35,487 bases of DNA. Source: Ardenticatena sp. (lineage in GTDB: Bacteria; Chloroflexota; Anaerolineae; Ardenticatenales; Ardenticatenaceae). The notes under the pieces were generated by a model. That model had not been told where the DNA came from, made no database searches, and saw only the letters and a list, made by a program, of their open reading frames with translations. Below are positions 24,047 to 31,883 of the stretch, in pieces. How positions within the stretch are numbered: the first letter of the stretch is position 1; each line of letters starts with the position of its first letter. The position numbers and the translations under genes are program-made. The stretch spans positions 1-35,487 of the forward strand of contig WFOS01000010.1 in NCBI GenBank assembly GCA_015487975.1. The letters are read 5' to 3'.

Positions 24047-24493
24047 CTACTTCTCCAACCGTCGTGGTTTTTTCGTATCGCGGACACGGGGCCAGATGTG
24101 GATCACGTAGGCCAGCGCTGCCAGCCATTGCAGAATGGCCGACACGACCAACAGCCAGCCCCATACGCCACCGGGCGATGTGGTGTTGAGCGGCTCAGCC
24201 AGCACGCGCAATGCCAACCCTGCGTTCAACAACCAGAACGAAGCATAGACCGGGCGCTCGTCTCCCCGTTTTTGCGCACCACGTCCAACCGCCGGAAACA
24301 TCCAGAAGGCGACGCCGAAAATAAGTTGCGTTACCCAGCCGACCATGAGCATGTGAAAATACGTAGGCGTCATGGCGCGAATGGGGGCAGGAAGAGCGAC
24401 CGACGATGGTACGACGAGCAACAATCCGACACCCATGGCGGCGATGAAATAGAGCAGGCCAGACTTGATGAACCAGCGTGTCACAGGTGGCAT
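24047..24493 (-). CDS. Small haem-copper-oxidase-like membrane protein, paralogue
   Basis: A 148-residue four-helix membrane protein related to the next gene. The key stretch is YFHMLMVGWVTQLIFGVAFWMFP, again like part of cbb3/NorB-type subunit I with a conserved His. The basic C-terminus (KKPRRLEK) should be cytoplasmic. The pair plus NnrS-like and CopD-like proteins suggests a function in nitrogen-oxide or copper/haem handling. GGAGAACG precedes the start. It lacks the six-histidine set required of a real oxidase. Confidence 0.7.
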   Translation of the reverse strand: MPPVTRWFIKSGLLYFIAAMGVGLLLVVPSSVALPAPIRAMTPTYFHMLMVGWVTQLIFGVAFWMFPAVGRGAQKRGDERPVYASFWLLNAGLALRVLAEPLNTTSPGGVWGWLLVVSAILQWLAALAYVIHIWPRVRDTKKPRRLEK

Positions 24494-24505
24494 CGTTCTC
24501 CTGTC

Positions 24506-24892
24506 TCAACGTTCGAGTTTGCCAAGTCGTTTGAGAAGGGCGCGTTGCAGCGCCTGACGCGCGTATGTGCGCTCGTGAATGGTGGCGCGTACAATCCAAG
24601 GTTCGTTGCCCGTATTCTCGAAGCCGTGTTCTACGCCTGCGGGCACGAAAATGACATCGCCAGGGCGTGTGTGCACGGCTTCACCATCGAGCCAGATTGT
24701 GCCATGCCCCGCGATGACGTCAAACACTTCATGTTCGTGTTCGTGGCTGTGTCGTCGAAGCACCTGACCGGGGCGAAAATAGAGAATACACGCCCAAAAT
24801 TCTTCTTCGCGGAACAAGAAGACGTTCGTCAATGGCTCCTCGTCGTAACGCTCCAAATCATGGATGTTGAATACCTGCGCCTTGCGCGGCAT
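24506..24892 (-). CDS. Cupin-domain protein
   Basis: A 128-residue single-domain cupin. Candidate metal ligands are His48, His50, His52 and His54 (RRHSHEHEHEVFDVI) in motif 1 and His89 (VPAGVEHGFENTG) in motif 2. The histidine cluster is denser than usual. AAGGAGG precedes the ATG at 24892. The gene start overlaps the end of the NnrS-like gene by 35 bp, indicating the same mRNA. Enzyme, sensor or metal-carrier roles are all possible. Confidence 0.8.
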   Translation of the reverse strand: MPRKAQVFNIHDLERYDEEPLTNVFLFREEEFWACILYFRPGQVLRRHSHEHEHEVFDVIAGHGTIWLDGEAVHTRPGDVIFVPAGVEHGFENTGNEPWIVRATIHERTYARQALQRALLKRLGKLER

Positions 24893-25985
24893 AGGGTGTT
24901 CCTCCTTGTTTGCGTTGTTGGGAGAGGGTGAAAGCCGTGTTGGCGAGAAAGAGCACGATAGCGAGACCGTTCAACAGGCCCCCCCAGCGTCGTAAAGGCA
25001 CGCTGAGCAGAATATCGCCACTGACGCGCATGAGCAACGAGGCATGCAATACCAACAAGGGAACGTAAAAACGAGCATGATAGAATGGCGGCACGCCCAA
25101 CACGGCGGGTATGATGATGGGGGCGTGCCCGAAAATCATGCTGAACACGAATCCCACGAAGATGGCGTGCAGCATGGCATCGTACAAAAATCCACCGCTT
25201 TGAAACCCTTCCACAAGTGCCAGCACGCCCCCAATGACAAGCCACACGTATCCCGGCAGCAAACAGGCCGCAATGAAGCGTGTCAGCCCTTGCATGTGAA
25301 TGGTGCGGCGTGCAATGTCGAATTGCAAGAGCCAGAGCCCTAACCCGAGCAAGCCCACGCCGGCGATGCGTACCCCCACCATAGGCGCAAATGGAACGAG
25401 TGAAACCCCCAGCGCATACACAAGGGCGATTCCCACAAACGCTTGTGAAACACGGCGTGGCAGACGACGCATGCGCCCCAATTCCAGACGCTCACCAGCA
25501 ATCGTCAACACGAGGAACGCCTGCCAGAACCAAGCCACGATGGGCACTGGCTGGCCACCCAGCCAGAGGAGATTGCCCCACAGCCAAAAACAGGCAGCAC
25601 CGAACATCGTGATGGTAAACGGCGCGCGTTGTCGTTGCACAACCACCAGCATGAGGAGCACAAGCCCAGCGCTTCCTCCCAGGAGAAGGAGCATTCCGCT
25701 TTGCAAAAACCCCGCCACCAACGCCAGCCCGCCGAGACCTGCCAGAAGCGGGGCCACATACCCGGCGGGATGACGTAACGCAACCGCCCGTTCCAGGCTG
25801 ATGAGTGTGCCCAGGAAGCCAGCGACCATCAATGCCCCGTGCCAGGTTGCCCAACGACCATGGAGGCTGGCTGGACCAGGCAATTGCCAGCCGATTCGCC
25901 ACAACCCGCCTTCCAGAGCGGCGACTAGGGCAAGAGCCACGGAAACGAATAGTGCACTTCGCAGGAACCGCTCATGCGATTTCAT
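24858..25985 (-). CDS. NnrS-like polytopic membrane protein
   Basis: A 375-residue membrane protein with roughly ten to twelve hydrophobic segments. Conserved-looking stretches are WHGALMVAGFLGTLISLERAVA near residue 48 and HAIFVGFVFSMIFGHAPIII near residue 288, both as in NnrS and related haem/copper membrane proteins that protect against nitric oxide. Histidines in these helices are candidate metal ligands. The start at 25985 is chosen from AGGAG ahead of it; the 57-codon extension is His/Arg-rich, non-membrane and overlaps the DUF1858 gene. It overlaps both neighbours. Confidence 0.7.
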   Translation of the reverse strand: MKSHERFLRSALFVSVALALVAALEGGLWRIGWQLPGPASLHGRWATWHGALMVAGFLGTLISLERAVALRHPAGYVAPLLAGLGGLALVAGFLQSGMLLLLGGSAGLVLLMLVVVQRQRAPFTITMFGAACFWLWGNLLWLGGQPVPIVAWFWQAFLVLTIAGERLELGRMRRLPRRVSQAFVGIALVYALGVSLVPFAPMVGVRIAGVGLLGLGLWLLQFDIARRTIHMQGLTRFIAACLLPGYVWLVIGGVLALVEGFQSGGFLYDAMLHAIFVGFVFSMIFGHAPIIIPAVLGVPPFYHARFYVPLLVLHASLLMRVSGDILLSVPLRRWGGLLNGLAIVLFLANTAFTLSQQRKQGGTPYAAQGAGIQHP

Positions 25986-26238
25986 CAGGTGTCTCCTGTG
26001 ACGGTGTGGATGTGTCGTAGGGGAGCGGCGCAGATGATGGGAGTGTATGCAAAGCGGTTTGCACACGTTCGACGAAATTGGGCAAGGCATAAAAGGTTTC
26101 GACCTGCGCCAGCGTGCAGAAGACATCCAGCATGCACCCGACACAGTGTACCCCATTTTCGACGAAAAAAGATGCCATACGTGGTTCGTATGCGAAGAGC
26201 TCGGCGACAGTGGTGTCGCGTGTTACTTGTTTGGGCAT
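25972..26238 (-). CDS. DUF1858 domain protein
   Basis: An 88-residue protein with the DUF1858 pattern: VTRDTTVAELFAYEPRMASFF followed by GVHCVGCMLDVFCTLAQ. The paired cysteines CVGC could bind a metal or cluster, as proposed for hybrid-cluster-associated and nitric-oxide-related relatives. A variable tail of about 30 residues ends at the NnrS-like gene, which it overlaps by 14 bp. GGAGG is found upstream of the ATG. It is the first gene of this minus-strand operon. Confidence 0.8.
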   Translation of the reverse strand: MPKQVTRDTTVAELFAYEPRMASFFVENGVHCVGCMLDVFCTLAQVETFYALPNFVERVQTALHTLPSSAPLPYDTSTPSQETPDEIA

Positions 26239-26312
26239 GTGGGCACCTCCAACATGTTTCGTGTGCGACGTGTGTACAACGATACCTGAAATTGGGGGAT
26301 GCTTCTTTGCGT

Positions 26313-26331
26313 TAGCGCAAAGCGGTTCCAA
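26313..26331 (-). promoter_or_regulatory. Inverted repeat upstream of the DUF1858 gene
   Basis: CTTTGCG-TTAG-CGCAAAG is a perfect 7 bp inverted repeat with a 4-base centre, about 75 bp upstream of the first gene of the NnrS-like operon. It could be an operator or a small hairpin; no regulator is known. Confidence 0.3.
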
Positions 26332-26338
26332 AAAGCAC

Positions 26339-26374
26339 AAAAGCCGCCACACGCATAACGACGTGGCGGCTTTT
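26339..26374 (-). terminator. Terminator of the CopD-like gene
   Basis: A 12 bp perfect stem (AAAAGCCGCCAC / GTGGCGGCTTTT) with a 12-base loop lies 17 bp after the CopD-like stop codon. The run of T on the minus-strand side is short. Confidence 0.75.
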
Positions 26375-26390
26375 GCGTCAGCATCGGGGG

Positions 26391-26897
26391 CTAGAACCAG
26401 CCTCGCACCATCATCACTGCCATGAAGATGACCAGCAGCCCCAAGAGGAGATTGAGCCGCCCAAAGAGCCCCGCCTGTCGGCGGAGCCGTGCTGTTTCTG
26501 GCGCATTTGGGGCTTGGCGCATGGCCTCGGTGGCTTTGGGGCCAAGCCAGAAATCATGCACGGCGCTCGCGATGAGGATGATCGTGAAGAGCATCATCTT
26601 GATGGCGAATGCACGCCCAAATGGCCCTTGCCAGAGACGCCCATTCCAAATGTCTGCCCATCCAAATCCACGATACGCGAGATTGAACGTCCCGCTGGCG
26701 AGCAACAGTGCAAAGCAGAACCACCCCACATTGCGGAATTGCACCCCCATTTCATGCAAAAAGCGTCCAGCGATGCCACCATATGTCTTGCGGCGCAACA
26801 CTGGCACCAGAACGAATACCAGATAGAGCATGCCGCCGAGCCAGAGCATGGCGGCAAGAATGTGCAGCCAGACGGAGATGAGATAGAGCGCTTTCAT
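26391..26897 (-). CDS. CopD-like membrane protein
   Basis: A 168-residue protein with four hydrophobic helices. It starts with ISVWLHILAAMLWLGGMLYLV, the His-bearing first helix typical of CopD-family copper-transport or haem-binding proteins, and ends with a final helix. Further possible ligands are His in FLHEMG and HDFWLG. The long frame back to 27116 is rejected: it overlaps ybeY and has no membrane character. GGAGG is about 11 bases ahead of the chosen ATG. It stands alone between two terminator-like hairpins. Confidence 0.8.
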   Translation of the reverse strand: MKALYLISVWLHILAAMLWLGGMLYLVFVLVPVLRRKTYGGIAGRFLHEMGVQFRNVGWFCFALLLASGTFNLAYRGFGWADIWNGRLWQGPFGRAFAIKMMLFTIILIASAVHDFWLGPKATEAMRQAPNAPETARLRRQAGLFGRLNLLLGLLVIFMAVMMVRGWF

Positions 26898-26947
26898 CGG
26901 TGGCAATTTCCTCCTGCATTGGTTGGCTTTCTGGATCCTGACAGACA

Positions 26948-26982
26948 AAGCACCTGGCAGCCACGTTCGGTGCCAGGTGCTT
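26948..26982 (-). terminator. Hairpin after ybeY
   Basis: A perfect 12 bp stem (AAGCACCTGGCA / TGCCAGGTGCTT) with an 11-base loop lies about 55 bp downstream of the ybeY stop on the minus strand, followed by TTTGTCTGT. It probably ends the ybeY-pgpH transcript. Confidence 0.65.
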
Positions 26983-27037
26983 CGGTATGTTCGTCGGAAT
27001 ACCGTATGCGTCGTACATCTTTTTCTCGAACATGCGT

Positions 27038-27508
27038 TCACGTTGTAGATGTCGTATCGCGTGGCGCAATATGCCCCAGTCCCAACTGTTCCATGATTGC
27101 CGCTTGGCGTGCCCACATCGTGCGACGCGCATTTTCCTCTTCATCGTCGTACCCCAGCAAGTGCAGCACGCCATGGACTGCCAGCAATTCCAACTCTTCG
27201 TGTGGGGGATGGCCACCAAATTCAGCGGCCTGGCGTTCGGCTTGTGGCCAGCACACAATGATGTCTCCCAAATAGCATTCCTCTTCTTCCGGTGTGGCCG
27301 CGGCAGGAAACGTGAGCACATCGGTAGGGCCGTCTTCCCCCCGAAATTGGAGATGCAAGCGGCTCATCTCGTCGTCGTCCACGATGACAAGCGAAAGCGT
27401 GGCATGTGGGGGTGCCTGTTCGGCACGCAATGCAGTCTCGACAGCGCGGTGCAGGCGCTCTTTATCGACCAGAGAGGCAAATCGAGGATCAATGTGAAGA
27501 GACAGCAT
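27038..27508 (-). CDS. ybeY: Endoribonuclease YbeY (16S rRNA maturation)
   Basis: A 156-residue YbeY-family zinc protein, acting in 16S rRNA 3'-end maturation and ribosome quality control. The fold markers GPTDVLTFP and LGDIIV are present. The metal motif, normally H-x3-H-x5-H in HGxLHLxGYDH, reads HGVLHLLGYDDEEE: the first two His are present but the third is Asp. The codon for this residue is clearly GAT. Asp may still ligate zinc. The gene start overlaps the upstream HD gene by 20 bp, the usual pgpH-ybeY arrangement. Confidence 0.9.
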   Translation of the reverse strand: MLSLHIDPRFASLVDKERLHRAVETALRAEQAPPHATLSLVIVDDDEMSRLHLQFRGEDGPTDVLTFPAAATPEEEECYLGDIIVCWPQAERQAAEFGGHPPHEELELLAVHGVLHLLGYDDEEENARRTMWARQAAIMEQLGLGHIAPRDTTSTT

Positions 27509-29675
27509 GGGCTCCCTCGGGCTCTGGTGTGGGGGCTTCTGATATTGTCGCCGCTGTGAATGTAATGAAATCTTGGCGTGGGGCGGGTTTGGGATACTTG
27601 ATGCGAGGGTGATAGATGCTCATCAACGTTTGAATGAACGCCTGGCGAATCTGTTCTAGATCTTGAAGTGTAAGATGGGTATCAACCAGTTGACCTTCTT
27701 CCAGTTTTTGCGCGATGACTGTGCAAACGATGTCGTCGATCGCTTCGACGGTCGCAGGCTTTTCGGCACGCGCGAATGCCTCGACGGAGTCGGCGAGCAT
27801 GAGAATGGCGGCTTCCACGCTTTGCGGGCGGGGGCCAGGGTAGCTGAAATCGGCGGGATCGACGTTTTCTTCGCCATACTCTTGGACAGCCACGCGGTAG
27901 AAGTAGCCCACTTTGGTTGTGCCGTGGTGTTGCGCAATCAAATCAATGATGCGGCGGGGCAAGCGATGTTTGCGGGCAATTTTGATGCCATCGGTGACAT
28001 GGCTGATGATGATGTTGGCGCTTTCCCATGGATCATCGAGTGTATCGTGTGGGTTGACGGTGCCCGTCTGGTTCTCCACAAAGAAAATGGGATTCTTGGT
28101 TTTCCCGATATCATGGTAGTACGCTGCCACGCGCACCAGCAGCGAATCCGCCCCAATGGCATCAGCGGCACGTTCGGCCAGATTGCCAACGACAATCGAA
28201 TGGTGATACGTGCCAGGAGCGGTCAACAACAGTTCGCGCAGCAGCGGGTGATTGGGGCGTGAGAGTTCCCACAGTTGCAGGAAAGTCGTTACGCCGAGGA
28301 ATTGCCCCAGCAGGTAAAAACTTGCCAGCGTGATGGCGGCGCTGAGCAGGCCGTTGCCCAGGGCGGCGCCCAGGTGCGACACCAGAGAGAGTGATTCATT
28401 CAGGCTGGTGTCGCGCAGTGCGAAAATCAACAACGTAGCCACGTTGGTGAGGCCCACGAGGAACCCTGCACGCACAAACCCTTGCAGGCGGTCGAGTTGC
28501 CACATGGCGAGCGCGCCTACGCTACTTCCCAGAAGCGTGTAGATGCTGAGGGCATAGGAGCGTGTCATGTCGAACACCAGCACCGTGAGGACCAAACTGG
28601 CGACGAGTGCCAGATCGATGCTCAGCACACCTGCCAGCACCATGATGCCCGCAGCAAGAGGCACGAGATAGACGAGCGCCGATTCTGAATCGAAAAACAA
28701 GGACGCCAACACAACCGCACCTGTCAGAATGCTCAGGTAGGCGAACAGATAGCGTGGCTGTTGCCAGGTGTAGGGGTGCAACTGCGCGGTGTAAAGCCCC
28801 ACGACGAGCACCAAGAGCCCCAGCAGAAGCGCCGTGCTGGCGATTTGCTGGCGGGATGGGGTGGATGATTGCAGCCCCAATGCTTCGAGAGCTTCCACAT
28901 GTTCGGGCTGCACCACTTCACCCGCACGCACGATACTTTGCCCCTGTTCCAGGCGCACTTCGACTGGCTGGACACTCTGACGAGCATTTTCGCGGGCTTT
29001 TTCGGTGGCTTCCACATCCAAAAAACTATTCGGCACCAGAAGCGCCGCCACCCATTCTTCGATGACTTGGCTCTCAGTGTTGCTCATCGTGGTGCTGATT
29101 TGCGACCCTATTTCGCGACGGCGGGCTTCGACCTGGTCTTCACGCACACCGCGTCGATAGAGCTGGTCGAGAATACGTTGTACCTCGCCAACGACTCGTT
29201 GCCACTCGCTCTCATTGAGTTGCAGGATTGTATCCACTGCCTCTGGCGAGAAGGGGACCAGTTCGATTTCTTCGACCTGGCGGCGTTTTTCTTCGAACGT
29301 CAGCGAGGAAGAGTGGCGGATATTCGTCAGCACATTGGCGATATCTTGCGCAGTGCGCAGTTGTTGCAAGGCAATGGAGCGGTCAGGCTGAGTATAGACA
29401 TCAGCAATCCGGCTCGCAGCCTGTTCACGGGCGCGTTCGGTGCGGATGTTGCTGATGTAAGAGATACGGCGCGGGGCGCGGATATCCACAGGGCTGACAT
29501 TCCCCGCTTTGAGCGGCCGCGCCCCGATGAAATCATTTGCGAAGAAAACAACCAGCAAAACCGCCCAAAATGCGAGCAACAGCACCAACCCAACCACCAC
29601 CTGACGCCAGGTGAGGCGTGGCGTGGCTAGCGTTTTCTTTTCTCGAAGTGGGATGGCAATGTGCGGTTCAGTCAT
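27489..29675 (-). CDS. pgpH: PgpH/YqfF-type 7TM HD-domain phosphodiesterase
   Basis: A 728-residue membrane protein that in relatives hydrolyses c-di-AMP. Domains: N-terminal TM helix (about 25-48), extracytoplasmic 7TMR-HDED region (about 51-275), seven TM helices (about 280-465), and a cytoplasmic HD domain (about 480-690) with HHSIVVGNLAE (His491-492), YYHDIGK (His521-Asp522) and later IIISHV and AQHHGTTK. All metal-binding positions appear intact. It precedes ybeY and overlaps it by 20 bp. Length is close to that of known PgpH. Confidence 0.92.
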   Translation of the reverse strand: MTEPHIAIPLREKKTLATPRLTWRQVVVGLVLLLAFWAVLLVVFFANDFIGARPLKAGNVSPVDIRAPRRISYISNIRTERAREQAASRIADVYTQPDRSIALQQLRTAQDIANVLTNIRHSSSLTFEEKRRQVEEIELVPFSPEAVDTILQLNESEWQRVVGEVQRILDQLYRRGVREDQVEARRREIGSQISTTMSNTESQVIEEWVAALLVPNSFLDVEATEKARENARQSVQPVEVRLEQGQSIVRAGEVVQPEHVEALEALGLQSSTPSRQQIASTALLLGLLVLVVGLYTAQLHPYTWQQPRYLFAYLSILTGAVVLASLFFDSESALVYLVPLAAGIMVLAGVLSIDLALVASLVLTVLVFDMTRSYALSIYTLLGSSVGALAMWQLDRLQGFVRAGFLVGLTNVATLLIFALRDTSLNESLSLVSHLGAALGNGLLSAAITLASFYLLGQFLGVTTFLQLWELSRPNHPLLRELLLTAPGTYHHSIVVGNLAERAADAIGADSLLVRVAAYYHDIGKTKNPIFFVENQTGTVNPHDTLDDPWESANIIISHVTDGIKIARKHRLPRRIIDLIAQHHGTTKVGYFYRVAVQEYGEENVDPADFSYPGPRPQSVEAAILMLADSVEAFARAEKPATVEAIDDIVCTVIAQKLEEGQLVDTHLTLQDLEQIRQAFIQTLMSIYHPRIKYPKPAPRQDFITFTAATISEAPTPEPEGAHAVSSH

Positions 29676-29681
29676 ATAGAT

Positions 29682-30140
29682 TCATGATGCCGAACGTTCG
29701 GCGAGCAATTCACGCACCACTTTTTGCACCAATGCTCCATCGGCACGCCCGCGCAACTTTGCCATGAGTGGCCCCATGACCTTCCCCATATCGCGTGGGC
29801 TGGTCGCCCCCACGGCTTCGATGTGCGCTTGGGCTTCGGCGCGAATTTCATCCTCGCTCAACTGGCGCGGCAGGTATTCTTCGATGATGGCCAGTTCGGC
29901 GCTTTCTTCGGCGACCAGGTCGTCACGCCCGCCTCGGCGGTATTGTTCGATGGAATCGCGGCGCTGTTTGGCTTGTTTTTGCAGCAACTGCATGATTTGT
30001 TCGTCGCTCAGTTCGCTGCCATGCTCGATTTCGGCGTTTTTGATGGCGGTGAGCAACAAGCGAATCGTGTTGCGGCGGACGTCGCCACGGTTGCGCAGTG
30101 CTTCTTTCAAATCTTGTTGCAAGCGTTCTTTCAGGCTCAT
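29682..30140 (-). CDS. yqeY: GatB/YqeY domain protein
   Basis: A 152-residue YqeY-like protein, resembling the tRNA-binding tail of GatB. Seen: the N-terminal helix MSLKERLQQDLKEALR, the RDSIEQYRRGGRDDL segment, and the C-terminal ATSPRDMGKVMGPLMAKLRGRADG. The precise role is unknown; it may help with tRNA-dependent amidation or ribosome-linked functions. It ends 6 bp before the PgpH start, so they are likely cotranscribed. Its length is normal for the family. Confidence 0.92.
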   Translation of the reverse strand: MSLKERLQQDLKEALRNRGDVRRNTIRLLLTAIKNAEIEHGSELSDEQIMQLLQKQAKQRRDSIEQYRRGGRDDLVAEESAELAIIEEYLPRQLSEDEIRAEAQAHIEAVGATSPRDMGKVMGPLMAKLRGRADGALVQKVVRELLAERSAS

Positions 30141-30181
30141 GGTTCCCCTCTTGTCGTCAGTGATGATGTGCGGTGATCGTC

Positions 30182-30535
30182 TCAGCCCGGCGGCCAGCCC
30201 AGTTTACGCCCACCCAGCACATGGACGTGCAAGTGACGCACGACAAGCCCGCCTTCTTCGCCATAGTTGACAAGCACACGGAAACCGCGATCAGGTGTGG
30301 CCAACCCTTCTTGTGCAGCAACCTGTGTCGCTACGCGCAAGAGGTGGCCGGCCAGCGCTTCATCTTCTTCGTCGAGCGCAGTGATGTCCTCGATATGCTG
30401 GTTGGGTACAACTAGCACGTGCATTGGCGCTTGCGGATTGATGTCTCGAAAAGCGGTGGCCTGTTCGTCCTGATAGACGATTGTGGCCGGAATCTCTCCC
30501 TGCACGATTTTGCAGAAGATGCATTCCTGGCTCAT
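30182..30535 (-). CDS. HIT-family nucleotide hydrolase (HinT-like)
   Basis: A 117-residue histidine-triad protein. The catalytic triad is HLHVHVLGG near the C-terminus, and the N-terminus has CIFCKIVQGEIPA, typical of HinT/PKCI-type purine nucleoside phosphoramidases. The start at 30535 is set by AAAGGAG 6-12 bases ahead; 25 extra codons of the longer frame do not match the family. It is separated from yqeY by about 40 bp and is probably the first gene of the minus-strand run. Confidence 0.93.
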   Translation of the reverse strand: MSQECIFCKIVQGEIPATIVYQDEQATAFRDINPQAPMHVLVVPNQHIEDITALDEEDEALAGHLLRVATQVAAQEGLATPDRGFRVLVNYGEEGGLVVRHLHVHVLGGRKLGWPPG

Positions 30536-30602
30536 GGCATTCTCCTTTGGCTTCATGGTAGCGATTGTACGGGCTTGGTACATGACGCCTTGACAACGAT
30601 TT

Positions 30603-30622
30603 GCCGCCAATCAATTGGCGGC
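30603..30622. promoter_or_regulatory. Inverted repeat upstream of the HIT gene
   Basis: GCCGCCAAT-CA-ATTGGCGGC is a perfect 9 bp inverted repeat with a 2-base centre, 68-87 bp ahead of the HIT start codon in the divergent region to livH. Such a compact palindrome fits a dimeric repressor site better than a terminator. No T run follows. Confidence 0.35.
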
Positions 30623-30728
30623 GACATGGTATGGTAGCATGGTTGTGGGGGAGAGTAAAACCGAAAATAGCAAAGTGAGCCCTAGGAACACCGGCCGCAG
30701 GAAGATGGATATGCGGTGCTAGAAACGT

Positions 30729-30758
30729 TTGACAATTTGCTTCACAAACCATTATAAT
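30729..30758 (+). promoter_or_regulatory. Promoter of the liv operon
   Basis: TTGACA (30729-30734), an 18 bp spacer and TATAAT (30753-30758): both hexamers are consensus. It lies about 42 bp before livH. Confidence 0.75.
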
Positions 30759-30800
30759 CCGCGCCGTCTCCGTGCTGTAGGCAAATCGTAGGGGGAGCGT

Positions 30801-31865
30801 ATGACGATCAAAGCCACACGCCGTGCCCGCACACTGCCCGACTTCACGACACTCATTCTTTGGGGGTTGGGTGGTATCAGTTTGCTGGTGATCCTCTATC
30901 GCATTTTCGTTGTTCTGACGACCCAGGAAGAGCTGACAGCAACCATTTGGGGGTTCCAGTTGGTCAACGGGCTCGTCCTTGGGGGCGTCTATGCGCTGAT
31001 TGCGTTGGGGTATACGCTTGTGTACGGTATTCTCTTCATGATCAACTTCGCCCACGGTGAAGTGATGATGTTGGGGGCGTACGCGGGCTACTTCACGCTC
31101 ACGTACCTCAACGCGCGAGGCTTCATGGAAACAAACCCCATTTTGACGCTGGTCATCACGTTCGTGGCCGGGATGCTCGTTTCCATGCTGGCTGGGATTA
31201 CGCTGGAACGGGTGGCCTATCGCCCGTTGCGACGTGCACCGCGCCTTGTGCCGCTGATTACCGCTATCGGGGCTTCCATTTTCTTGCAGAATGCGGCGTT
31301 GCGAATCTTCGGTTCCAAGTTGCGTGTCTATGTGAAGCCCAGTGTGATTGAAGGTGGCTTCCGCTTAGGCGAATCGGGGATTTTTGTACCGCGGACAGGT
31401 GTGCTCATTTTCGTCACGTCCATTCTGCTCATGATTGGGTTGTATCTGCTGGTGCAGTACACCAAGCTGGGGAAGGCGATGCGTGCGGTGGCCGAAGACA
31501 AAGACACCGCTGCCTTGATGGGGATCGACGTCGATCGCGTCATTGTCCAGACGTTCATGCTTGGTTCGCTGCTGGCTGGCGCGGCGGGGGTGATGCTTGG
31601 CTTCCACAATAGCCAGGTGAATGCGTTCATTGGTTTCATCCCCGGTATCAAGGCGTTTACCGCGGCAGTCTTGGGGGGGATTGGCAACATTCCCGGTGCG
31701 ATGTTCGGTGGCTTCTTCCTGGGGCTGGCTGAATCGTTGGGGCCCACGGCACTGGGCATTCCCTCACAGTACAAGGACGTCATTGCATTCAGTTTGCTGG
31801 TGTTGGTGCTGATTTTCCGCCCGACAGGTCTGTTGGGTGAGGTGTTGTCCGAAAAGCGAGCCTAG
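30801..31865 (+). CDS. livH: Branched-chain amino acid ABC transporter permease LivH
   Basis: A 354-residue inner-membrane permease with about eight to nine hydrophobic segments. Typical parts: GLVLGGVYALIALGYTLVYGILFMINFAHGEVMML in the early helices (key residues NFAHGE), MRAVAEDKDTAALMGID (the EAA-like cytoplasmic loop) and AAVLGGIGNIPGAMFGG. An N-terminal extension of about 45 residues with one extra hydrophobic helix precedes the core. GGGGGAG lies upstream. It opens the operon livHMGF plus binding protein. Substrate may be branched-chain amino acids, urea or amides; the family is broad. Confidence 0.92.
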   Translation: MTIKATRRARTLPDFTTLILWGLGGISLLVILYRIFVVLTTQEELTATIWGFQLVNGLVLGGVYALIALGYTLVYGILFMINFAHGEVMMLGAYAGYFTLTYLNARGFMETNPILTLVITFVAGMLVSMLAGITLERVAYRPLRRAPRLVPLITAIGASIFLQNAALRIFGSKLRVYVKPSVIEGGFRLGESGIFVPRTGVLIFVTSILLMIGLYLLVQYTKLGKAMRAVAEDKDTAALMGIDVDRVIVQTFMLGSLLAGAAGVMLGFHNSQVNAFIGFIPGIKAFTAAVLGGIGNIPGAMFGGFFLGLAESLGPTALGIPSQYKDVIAFSLLVLVLIFRPTGLLGEVLSEKRA

Positions 31866-31883
31866 TTGGGGGGACAAACCACT

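Noticed and set aside
22495-24087. Minus-strand frame of 530 codons opposite hemH
   Set aside because: Antisense of hemH, passing through the terminator and another gene; the composition is typical of a shadow frame in GC-rich DNA.
24047-24493. A true cytochrome oxidase or NO reductase catalytic subunit
   Set aside because: Only four helices and too few histidines for the two haems and copper.
30659-30728. A riboswitch or attenuator before livH
   Set aside because: The weak hairpin (CACCG/CGGTG arms) lies upstream of the predicted promoter, so it would not be in the liv transcript.
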